In this document: positions 24,701-36,700 of the stretch, one piece after another | How positions within the stretch are numbered: the first letter of the stretch is position 1 | Layout of the letters: each line of letters starts with the position of its first letter | Source: Ectocarpus siliculosus | Taxonomy: Eukaryota > Sar > Phaeophyceae > Ectocarpales > Ectocarpaceae | Direction of reading: 5' to 3' | Assembly (NCBI GenBank): GCA_000310025.1 | Contig: FN648885.1 | Location: forward strand, 550,998-614,997 | DNA: 64,000 bases | Program-made: the position numbers and the translations under genes | The notes under the pieces: model-generated | Told to the model about the DNA's origin: nothing | The model's database searches: none | The model's input: only the letters and a program-made list of their open reading frames with translations

Positions 24701-27700
24701 ACCACAGGGTGGTGAAGGCGCTACCGCGAGACACGCTCAAGAGGGCCTACCAAGAGATCGAAACCCGTCTTGCCGAGGTGCGTCTTTTCCGTGTGCAGTG
24801 TCTGTGATCTCGATGTGTGGGAGAATAAATATGAGAGTTAACCACCGACACCGTTTGCGTCCGTCGTGAACGGACGTGGTCTGCTGTGGTGGGTGTCCTG
24901 CCTGCTGCGGTTTCCTTTTTGAGAACGAGCGTACCATTCGCCAAGGAATTTTATCAGCAGGAGACCTCGTAGCTGGAGGAGAAGCAAATCGCACGCAAGA
25001 CCAAATATGGCTGATGTTGGTATCATCTTAAGCCTCAGCGAAAGGCCACAGAAAAGGCACCGGGAATGTGCACGTATGCTCAGCGGGGCATACTGTAGAA
25101 AGGCCTAACCAACGGCCCCCGTGCCGGCACAGGTGGGCGACTACGTGTCGGCGTGGCTGCAGTACCAGAGCCTTTGGGACATGCCGGTGTCGGCTGTGAG
25201 GACACGCCTTGGCAACGACGTGAGTCTGTGGTGCCAGATGCTGACCGAGGCGAAGGCCGCGAGGGCGGTGGTGGAGAGCTCCAGCCGGGAGAAGGCATTC
25301 GGCCCGGTCATCGTGGACTACTCCAGCGTGCAGGCGAAGGTTAGCATGTGGGGGGCGTAGTAGTAGTAGTAGTAGTTGTTGTTGTTGTTGGTTTTCTCGT
25401 TCTTGTTCTTCTGTCTACTGTTTGGTTTGGTTGTTGATGCCGTTAGTTGTTGTGATGCTGCTGTCGCTGCTGTCGCTGCTGTCGCTGCTGCCACCGCCGT
25501 GTTGCTGCGTTGTGCCCGCGCGGTTACGCCATGACGCGAACACCTTTGGCATGAGTCCGCGCATGTTTCCCTCGGGGGAAACTCCTCCATACAATATTCA
25601 GGTCCCGGCCTACACGCCTTTCGGTTTAAACTATTGATGTGTATCGCATTCTGCAATGGCTTAGATGGAGGTGTCGCGAGATCGCCGAAGCCGACAACCT
25701 TGGCATCTCCTGACTCCTGACGCTGCTTGTTGCCCGACAGGTGAACCTGAAGTACGATGCGTGGCAGAAGGAGCTTCAGGGAAGCTTTGCAACTATCCTG
25801 GCGGAGGAAACCCGGCAGGTGCGTTCGTTCCGTTCCGTTCCATTCTCAGGTCTGGGACCTCCGCGTGTGTTTAGAGATTTTGCTTGCCGAGACGAGGGTG
25901 CGTTAGAGCTCGCTCCTCCGGAGTAGTTGTTGCGTCTCCTGGCAGAAGGAATTATTGGCATTTTGCTGTCCTGTTTGTTAACCATTCGCGTGTCTTCTAA
26001 ACTGTATCTGGGTAATTGTGGTGCGGCAGATGTGCAGTCCAAAGTTGCTCCACTGGATGATCCACTGAATGTTGCGTTACGAAACCATCCTCCCGAAGCC
26101 TTCTGCATGCAACCGTGGCAGACAGAGTAGTCTTTCGATAACCAACGCCCTACGATACAATACGGTGCTACTTTTTCCACTTTGGGAGAGACTTGTACCT
26201 TGCCGTCCACGGTTATATGATGTGCCAGTAGTGTTTTTCTCGTGGCGGGCTCGGACGCCTGCACCAGAGCATCTTCTCTACTGCTGTTGCTGACGCAACG
26301 CGTTCAGCGCTTGGCAAAGGAGCGTTCTCACAGGCGACACACCCGCTGGCTCGTTGACAACTTTTGGCAGGCCCAGCATGTGCTGTCCGAGGCGAAAACG
26401 CGTCTGGAAGGCTCTATGCTCGAGGGCAGCACGGATGACGTAGTCAAGGGAGTGACCTACATCCAGGTACCGTGAACGCTGTGTGGGTTTTCATGGCGGT
26501 AGCAAGTGCATGCCACGGGGGTGTTGTGGTGCCCCATGTGGCAGCAGAATTTCTGCTGTTAAGCCGCCGTTGACCTCGGCGTCTTCAAATCTTAGCCCCG
26601 TGGCGTGTGGTCCCCTGATCGGTGTGAGGCTAGGTAGTTTCATCGAGATTACTCACCCCCTTTCCGTACCATTTTTTCGTGTACGAGCGTGTATCGGGCA
26701 GGAGGTGGCGTAAGCTTTTTCGTATTTTTTGGTTGTTGGAGTTGGATTTTGGCAAGGCCTCTTTTCAGCAGCACCTAGGTAGGAGTTCGAACCCGCCCCC
26801 GTTAATGACATACTTCATCTTCTCGCGTCTGGCACTTGCTCGAGCAGGAGATGAGGCAGCGGCAGAAGGCTCTCGGCAAGCAGACCGAGGCGCTGTGCCT
26901 GGGCGAGAGGCTGCTGGCGCGACAGAGGTACCCCTTCGGTGAGGGATGGCCGCAGACCTCCATGGTCGAGGCCGCCTACGCCGACTTCGAGACCATCCTC
27001 GGGCGCAGGTGCAGTGCAGGCCCGCAACGGGAAACGGGACAGATATTTTTGTGAACAGTTTTTTTTCACAGACATTCGACGATAATGTACTTTGTAAATT
27101 TGTTTGTGTTTCGGTGTGTTTTGTTGTGGGTATTTTTTAGTTTTCAGTTTTGGGGACGCAATGATTTATGGAAAATGGCTCGGAATTTCACGCTTCATAA
27201 ACTTGCAAATTTGAGTTAACAAACACAGCTCAGCCAAAGACCCTACGCTACGTCCATCGGATAGCAGCACTCGACGGTGGTGACGAAACTGTGAAAAAGT
27301 TGAGCCTCGACCCGATGTTGGCGTTTCTTTTATCTCCCGGCCCCTACTGTACTTCCCAACCCCACACCCCCTCCCTAGTCACGGAACCCCCAGTTCGAGA
27401 GGACGGTCCGACGGGCACAGGGACGTGACAATTGTGACCATGGCCGTAGATTGATTGTCATATGGTACGTACTCAAACCATATTCGCCCTTTTCGTGTTT
27501 CGCAGAGGCCGGGCGATGGAAGAGCGCATTCCCCTGCTACGCGGGAAGGTGGGGTCCGAGGCGAAGGGCATGGAGAAGAGGCTTAACGTCCTGTCCCAGG
27601 AGTGGGAGGCTGGGCGGCCACTGTCCAAGGACCACACACCTTCCGAGGTACGGATGGCGATAGCGATGGCCGGGAATGGCGATATGTATATTTGCTCGGA

Positions 27701-30700
27701 AAGTTTCGGATCTTATATCCCGTTCAGTTTTGCGGAAGCCCAGGACCGTTGTCCTCCTACGTTATCCATCCCATTCGGTTTTGAAAGTTCTGCTGACGCC
27801 CTCGGCACTCGGTACTGCTGTGGGTCGGTTGGCGTCTATTAATAAGAGTATTGACATAGAGTATTTTGCTTTCTCGTTTGTCCTACAGTATTCACTTCAT
27901 TTTCTTCTCAAGACGAAGTCGTGGTATCGCCGCTATTGGCAGCGGCAGCCCACGATGCGCTTGGCGCTATGATAATCACTGTTCCCCCTCTCCGTGCCTT
28001 GTGCCATGTCGATGACGCCATAGGCCCTGGAGACCCTCGGCCGTTTCGAGACCATGACCGCCAAGCTAGAGTCCGAAAGTAAGCTCCTGTCGGCGGCCAG
28101 AGATGCCCTGTCTCTCGAACCCATAGAGCGGGACGTGCTGGGACCCATGCAGGCCGAGATCACCGACCTTCGGGAGGTGAGGTTGGGTGGGGCAGGATCA
28201 GGGTTGAGGTCTAGGGTAAACTCTGGGGAAAGTCGAGTTTCGACAGGGCCGAGTCGGGGGTGCAGAGCCGAAACACGCGCAAGCATACCCCGTTTTATTT
28301 ACTGCTGCTTGTGTTCTTTAACAGTGTGAGTGGTCGTAAAGTCAGGGCAATCACTTATTGGAAGACTTGCGTCCCCCGCATCTAGGCTAGTATAGTATCC
28401 GCCCCCAAACCCTTTTTTTGTTTTGCTGAACGACGCGATCGCCCATGGGTCGCACAAACTACCCCCCCCCCCCCCCCCAATCACCCTAATCGCGGCGCAT
28501 TCTAACAATTACCCCGAGAGCACGCTCGAGGAAAGTATCGACCGACTGGATTTCCCCGCATCTACTCATGAGAAAATGTGAACGGTGTTCTTAGGATCGG
28601 TTACGTTTTCGATACGTAAACCTCTTGGGGGCAGGTGTGGGACGCCATGTCGAAGGTGTGGGAGAGCATCTCCGAGCTGGAGGAGACCCCGTGGTCTACC
28701 GCCGTTCCCAGGAAGATCCGCAAGTCGCTCGAAGCCGTTCAGGAAGGGATGCGCAACCTGCCAAACAGGGTCCGCCAGTACGAGCCGTTCGAGCATGCAC
28801 AGGTGTGCGCCAAGTGCCGTTGTCTTCGGTGTTTTTTTTTTCATGTGTGTGTTCGTTTGGGCAGACCCGTGACTGTGTCGATTGCCGTGCAGGGCCCGTC
28901 GGTACGAGCCATTCAATCACCACAGGTGTATGCCAAGTGTTATTGGTATTTTTCTGTGGTTGTTTTTGATGTTTGTGTTGGTTTGGGCAGATACGTAGCT
29001 GTTCCGATGGCCGCAGCGCGCGGCATTCAGAGGTCTTTCTTAGTGACAATTTCGTCGACGATTCTGGTCCCAAACGCAAAACACATGGTGTGATGTGTCG
29101 TCGCAGATGACCTTGCGGGCGAGGTCCGAGTCTCTGCCGCTGCTGACCGAGCTCCGGTCTGAAGCTCTCAAGGACCGCCACTGGAGGCCTCTGCTCCGAC
29201 GTCTCGGCATCAGGGTGGGCTTCCAAGAGCTCAACCTCGGTCTCCTGTGGGGCTCCGCGCTGATGGGGCACAAGAAAGGCATCGGGGAGACGGTGCTGGC
29301 CGCGCAGGGCGAGATGGCTCTCGAGGAGTTCCTGCGACAGGCGAGGCGGCTTTTCGGTTCGCTTTGTTTCTTGCTGTCGTGACCAAATTGTTGGCTTTGC
29401 GTAAGGTGTGTGGTGTGAAACCTTTTGTGTGTTTGTGCATCTCCTGCTCTCAGCAGCCGAAGGTTGTTCGGACGCACACGGTGATGGTCACAATCGGTTT
29501 CGTTTCCATCGAGCGCTCGGCTGCGGGCCTTCAGGCATTTCCCTGCCAATGGGAAGAACGTTTTGGTAATTGCTTCCGAACTTCAGCCTCAGCTCAGACA
29601 AAAAAATGTAAATTTATTCCCGAAGGATGCAGAATGGTGATAAATAATTCGGCAGTGTCGCAAGTGTACAATGCATAGATGTAAACTCGGAGGGTGGGCA
29701 CTGTAGATGATATTTTCGGAATTGTGGTTCAGGCTGCAGACGCAAACATCAACAGACACATGCCACAAGCAAGACAGAGTGTAGTGGTTACAGGGCACGG
29801 CCTCTTTCCTTTTCACTTCTTTTCTCCCCACTCTGTCGATCCTTTCCGATTGGCTCTCAGGTACGGGAAGACTGGCAAGGGCGGGAGCTTGAGCTGGTGT
29901 CCTATCAGGGACGCATCCAGCTGGTGAAGGGCTGGGACGCCGTCTTCTCCCGGCTGGAGGAGCACCTCAACGGACTGCAGTCGATGCGGGCATCGCCGCA
30001 CTTCCACGCTGTTCAGGTACGAACGAGCCACGGCTGCATCGCTGCTTGTTTTGTGTAGTGAAGACGCATGTGCCCCTCGACAAGTTGGTGGAGGACCGCA
30101 GCAGCTCGCTGCGCTGCCATGTAGTGCTACGATTTTGTCGAGTGCTAAGAAGGCCATGATATATACAGCGAATGCTAGAGACGAACAGTTCTAGTTTAAA
30201 AAATTCCCGATTTTTCGTTTCCCGCGTGGTATTCCTCTTCCTCCACGTGCACAAATGACCGAGTGTTGGGCCCACTTTCAGAAGGGTTCAGGAGCACACT
30301 TCGGCCGCATGCCATACGGGATTTTCCGACGTATCGGTTTCCTCGTGTTCATCCGTTTCGGCGACACTGCTGCCGCGTCGCACCGTGCACGCACGTGCAC
30401 CGCCGACGAAACACGCGCCGTCCCCTGCTTGTCCAGACGCTGTTGCTCGCTACCGTTTCGTATTTCATGGTGGACCACAATTCGTGCTATATAGGTTCCC
30501 CGTTGTTGCTTATCTAACGCTTCCGCGTTTTTGATGAGAAGATCTCCCTATTTCCCTCTTCTTTCTTTATGCGTGCAGGAGTTCCAAGAAGAGGCGGCTT
30601 TGTGGGAAGAGCGCTTGACCAAACTGAACGCTGTGCTAGACGCGTGGGTGGACGTGCAGAGGAGGTGGCTGTACCTTGAAGGCATTTTCTTTGCCTCAAG

Positions 30701-33700
30701 GGACATCAAGCAGCAGCTTCCGTCAGAGTTCGCGGTACGTTGCGTGTGGCCTGCCGAGTTGGCAAAGCTGGGATTTTCGTGGTTTGCATGCAAAGTTATA
30801 GTTGTGTTTGAATGTGCGGTATGTACCCTCTGTACAGCGAGGGCAACTTATCGGTATCCGACAGTGTGTGTGTGTAACCTCTGTACAGCGAGGGCAACTT
30901 ATCGGTATCCGACAGTGTGTGTGCGTTTGTTTGTAGCTGGTTTGGTTAGTATGAATGCAATGTGAGTGGAAGGCATGCTTGCTCCTTGACGGGCAAGAGG
31001 CAGCACCTGCCCTCAGAGTGGGCCGTGCACCTTTGTATGATCTTGTAATTTTTTCTTGAGTATTTTCGTGCGGGTCATTAACCCTATCCCTAACCCGACT
31101 GCACTGGCAAACCCTACCGCGTGTTGAATGGCTTGAAAGCAGTGCCACAGGACATTGTAGATGCTTGTTTATTCTGTTGTGGATGATTTTTTGGATATAC
31201 TGTGATTGGTGGATATGTTTGTCTCCTGATGAATGTTGTCGTGTCGTGTGTGGTTCCCGATTTGTTTTTTTCTCCTTCCGCGACGACGGCCGCAGAGGTT
31301 CAAGTCCGTGGACGCTGAGTTCGTGCAGCTCATGAGAAGGGTGGCGCACAAGCCCAACATCATGGAGGTAAGAACGATACGCACGAGTGGCCGCTCAAGG
31401 CGACGAAAAGTCTTTGAGCACGTCAGGACACGTGTTAACGAATCCGGCACGAAAATGGATGTAGGCGTCAGCATCTGGTAGCACGTTGAAATTTTCATAC
31501 AACCCGCAACGCGCGCCAGGCACCAACAATTTCATGCACCGGGGAAAGAGTAGTGACAATCGGCGAGGCCTGAAAGATGGGACGGCGACACCGCGGTCGC
31601 CCACGTCAGTCGTCTACCCTTTAGGCTATAGGACGCCTTTTAGGTGGAGTGTAGACGCCGCGCCCAGGATATCCGCCGTGGTGTAGCAAGGCAAGGCACA
31701 GGCGCACCCGTGGGGGTGTCTTTGAGCAGATCCATAGGCGGCTTCGCGACAGAGGAGATCATGCAGATGTGGGGTTCGAAAACGGAGTCGATGGCGATGT
31801 ACTACACACGCCGGAGCTGGAGGCCTCATCCAAATCCAATACTTGCATTAAATGATCTTAGGCCAAGAGCAATAATACATCAGAAACATCATGTAGCGCG
31901 ACAGCCATACGGACGAAACCAGCTAGTCGCGTTGTTAGGTTGCGGGGTACCCACAACATGTACAAATCCACGACAACGTGAGAGTTTTCACGGGGTGGGC
32001 ACGAAGCGCCGTTGTCGCCCAAGGATTGCTGTAGCGGGGACTTGTCTTCGACTCCAGCCATGGCTGTTGTGCTGTCTCATTAAACACCGCTACCTGCCTG
32101 TTTGGAGCTGCACTCTGTCGTGCGCTGTAGCGTTCTAGTCCCTCTGTTCAGCTAAGCTGTCGACGCTCTTTGATGACTTGTGGCCAGGTGCTATCGATGG
32201 AGAATCTCCTGCGGCAGCTCGAGAGGCAAGAGGGTCTCATGTCTCACATCCAGAAGGCTCTAGGAGAGTACCTGGAGGGACAGAGACAGGTGAAGATGTT
32301 TGGATGCAGGCAGCTTGTTGTCAGAAGCGCAGAGAAGAATGTTGACTCACTTTCCTTTCTTGTATCGTTAACGAGTGAGCGCAGGACGTGCTTTCCTATG
32401 CACGCAGAAGGGGGATCGCCTTTCTACAAACACATATGGTGCACGGAACCTACATCTCCGTAGATCCGTTTCGAGTGCCGAGTACCCCCAAATAGACGAT
32501 GGCATTGCTCGGTATTGACGGGGCTGTAAAGATCTTTTATCTTCAGTAGGGTTTACACTCATTCTCGAATATTTTTGAGAAAACACTCAACCTAAACTCA
32601 TATCATTTTAGTGGGCAAACAATTATTCTTACGGTTTGGTCTGAGTGTTACTCGAAATACCCTGAGTACGCTCTGTTGTGTACACCCTGAACATCTCCAC
32701 CCTCCCCATTCAGACGATCGTTTGGAGGACTTCAACCCCTCAAGTTTCGATACATACTGGTTGTTTCGGGTTATGTTCATTTGTTCACTTTCGAACTTTT
32801 GCGTATTCCCGGAACCGACCTAGGTAGCTGCGGGCCGCTATTCGATGTCGCATTCCTGTCGCGACGGCGCCGTGTCTTGTCTGCACAATCCTAATCCTGT
32901 CCGATGCAGGCGTTCAGCCGTTTCTACTTCGTCGGCGACGAGGACCTGCTGGAGATCGTGGGTAACGCCAACGAGCCCGCAAAAGTCGCCCAGCACCTGG
33001 GCAAGATGTTCGCTTCCGTGGGAGCACTCAACATGCCAACAGGTCCGTCCACCCCTCCCTCTCTGTCTGTTCTGTCTTTCTGGGGTCCCCCTTTCGTAGA
33101 CATTCAAGTCTTGTGTCCAGGGCGTATTCGCAGTAGCAATAGTTTGAGTTGAGTATCCATTGGCTTCCGCAGACTAACGCCGCATATGGTGCGAGGGGTC
33201 GGTCTCCACGCTCCTATTTAGTGAGATGAGAACTGGTCCTCGCCCTTCGACTTGACTTGAAAGCCTATCGTTGAAGGCCCGCCCACCCCCGTCGCATGTC
33301 TGCCGCAGGTGGCGACGACGGAAAGGCGGGAAGCGCGCTGTCCATGATTTCAAAGGACGGCGAGGAGGTCGCGTTCAAGACGCCCGTAAACGTGGCCGAC
33401 AACGGGGTAAAGGAGTGGCTCAAGGCCCTCGAGACCGAGATGAGGAGCACGCTGGCCTTGCTCCTGAGGCAGGCGGTAGAGGCCACGGGAGACCTGTCCA
33501 CGTCCAGGGAGGATGCTAACGTGAGTTTCCGTGGCGTTCCGAGCACACGATAGGAGATCAAGTATGTACGTACGCCAGAATTTGGACATGATCAGTTGGG
33601 TTGAAATTTTTGTGTAGTTTCTTGGTCTCGGTGGTCGGTTTCGGTTTAATATCAACGGTGCCCAACCCGAGTTGCTTCGGAAGGGTGCTCAACCCATCTT

Positions 33701-36700
33701 GCTTTCGGAAGGGTGCTGATGGGTGCGCTGCTGTCCACCGCAGCTCTTCATCCAACCTGGCGCGCTACCTACTGCTGCCCAACCAGCAGTTCGTCAGACT
33801 CTCTGCAATCAGGTGGCGATTCCCTCCACCCAAGCGCCGTCTTCGCTGTCGAATTTTTCTTGGCAGTATCTCCCATCAGACCATCGTCGAACTGTCGACA
33901 AAGCCTTCACACACAAACCTCTGTTTTGTCTCCACGGTCCCCTCCCGCCCCGCCAGACCTTCGTGGGACTGTGCAACCAGTTCCCGGCACAGATCGTGGC
34001 CCTCGCGGCCCAAGTGTCCTGGTCGGGCGCCGTCCTGACGGCCCTCAAAGCCGCACAGGCAGGTTCGCCCGGAGGTCTCACGGCCTGCCTGGAGGGCCTT
34101 GCGTGGCGGCTCTTGGCCATGTCGGAGAGCGTTTTGGGAGAGAGCCCGCCTGCTCTTCGGAAGAAGTACGAGCAGCTCATCACGGAGTTGGTGCGGCAGA
34201 GGGACGCCACGAGGAGGCTCAAGGTAAATGACCACATCTATGGAGCAGTTATAGCATGGCGTGACCGTCGTTCGTCCGCTTTGTGTGTTTTTCATTGCCG
34301 TTGTTTTAGCAGCAATGCGTCGTGCATCTATCTTTTCTTGTTTTTTGTCGTTTTGTGGGGGCTGCAAGGTGTGTCGCACACGTTTTCAGTGTGAGTGCGG
34401 ACCCTGCACAGTTTCTGTTGGTTAGGTTCCAAGAAATATCTGGCCGTCAAGGCAACTTTTCCACACCGTCAGCGTATGCGCACGGTGGTTCACGTGCTCT
34501 AATTTTCGGTCGGTATCGTTAACCTCTCTACAGCTCTTGTGTTTGCCTGATTTTGTTGTGTTCGGTCGCTTAATGCTCTTTTTCTTTTCTTCTTCCTTTT
34601 GGCGACCTGTTTGTCCAGGACGTCGATACTGCCACGACCGAGTCGTTCGAGTGGCTGAGCCAGCTACGATTCGACTTTGACCCGAAGGCGAGAGACCCTA
34701 CGGAGGGCCTCACGGTCAGGATGGCCGATGCACGGTTTGAGTACGGCTTCGAGTACCTCGGAATTGGAGAGCGGCTTGTCCAGACGCCTCTTACCGACAG
34801 GTACGCATTTACTTCAGGACCCGCACCAGCCCTGTTCTGCGCACAGACAATCATTTCTGGGCAGACGCATGAATTGAGCTGTACAACGGCGTTTGATCAG
34901 CTTATACCTCACAGCAGGGAGTTCGTGACAGTGTGACACCGCACTGTTTTTCGCACTGCTGTCTAATGGCCAGTCCAGTATTGCCGTTGTTCTGGCGAAC
35001 AATTAACAACAACGGCAACAACACTACGCAGTACCAAGGATGCCGAAGTCGCTTTTTTTGTTATGCCCGCGCAGGTGCTACCTTACCCTCACCCAGGCGC
35101 TACACCTCCGCATGGGCGGCAACCCCTTCGGTCCGGCCGGTACGGGTAAGACGGAGTCGGTCAAGGCCCTGGGAGCACAGCTCGGACGGTTCGTTCTGGT
35201 GTTCAACTGCGACGAGTCGTTCGACTACTCTGCGATGGGCAGGCTGTTCGCCGGACTGTGCCAGGTGAGAGACGGGGTTGGTCTCCGTCTTCTCGATTGC
35301 TGCGAGCCGGCCTGCGGAATCCGTGTTGGGTGGAACGTTCCTCCCGTCTCTTTCTGCCCGATGAAGCAGTGCATAGCCTCGTCGTTGTTGGTATCGTGAG
35401 TCGATCAATGCTGCAACATGTTTTTGTATATTTCCTTTCTTTTGCGTTTTTCTTCGGCCTGCGCTTGGGCTTCACCTTGTGCCGACAGCTTATAACAGTA
35501 GCAAGGTATCGATCGTCTTCCAAATTTTGAAAAGTCTGTTCTGAAGAACGTACCAAATACCGGCGGTGAGTGTTCTACTACGCTGCGATTTATCGTTGTC
35601 CAATGTCTTCCTTCGAACACACCCGTACCGTCTGTGTGGGTCATAACTCATGCTTTGCGACGTCTGTAGTGGGTCGTCACCCCCCAATGCAAGCAAGGAC
35701 GTAACATTTCGTGTTACACGTGACTGTACAGGTGGGCGCGTGGGGCTGTTTCGACGAGTTCAACCGCCTGGAGGAGCGCATCCTCTCGGCTGTTTCCCAG
35801 CAGATCCTCGCCATTCAGAAGGGCTTGTTGGACCGCCAACCAAAGGTGATGATGGGCGGCAGAATATTAAAGTTATTCCTGCAACCGCAGCAGCAGGGGA
35901 GGACATGTCTAGTGCAGAAATCTCATCTGTGATGCTTGCTCTCTACTTGCTTGCCCCGATATTTCTTCCTCGAAAACGAAAAAATATGATTACAGTTGAG
36001 CAAGAAATATACGCGCAAAACTAATTTTGCTCATTTCACGTTGGATAGAAAACATGCCCAACCTTTATCGGGTTAGGGTTACCTGACTCTGCGTTGGAGT
36101 GCGTGAAAGTCTCGACTACGGTACGGGGGTACTCGAATATGCTGCGGACGGCGACGGCCTAAAGAGGTGCTTCATGTCGGTGTGGCCGATACATACATAT
36201 GCAGGTGGAGATTCTCGGCCGCAGCGTGCGCCTGCACCCGGACGTGGGCATCTTCGTCACCATGAACCCTGGATACGCCGGCAGGTACTTGGGTTTTATG
36301 TCGTGCTTGGCTTGTGTGCGCCGGAGGCAAGAGAGCCCCAAATTGTCTTGTGAATACTTCGTCTTGCCCACCACCGTATTTGGCCTTGCGTGGAGGCCTC
36401 ACGCCAGGATGCCGCGCCCTCAATGCGAAACATCCTTTGGTGAGGCTGATCGAATGTCGCGTGTTTTTTTGTTGTTTTCTGGTCAGATCCAACTTGCCGG
36501 ACAACCTGAAGCAGCTGTTCCGTGCTGTGGCCATGGTAGTGCCCGACCGAAAGCTCATCGCTCAGGTGAGACACGTGGAGGTAGTCCATGAGAGGATCGA
36601 GACGTGTACATCCGTGTTCGGTTGCGGCCGTGCGGTGGTTTGTGGACTGTGATGCACGCAAGCTTTTGCTCCAGCTCGAGTATGTCTTTCTTCGTTCTGT

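Noticed and set aside
31078-31120. Telomere-like AACCCTA stretches
   Set aside because: Only two or three irregular copies occur inside an intron; there is no array.
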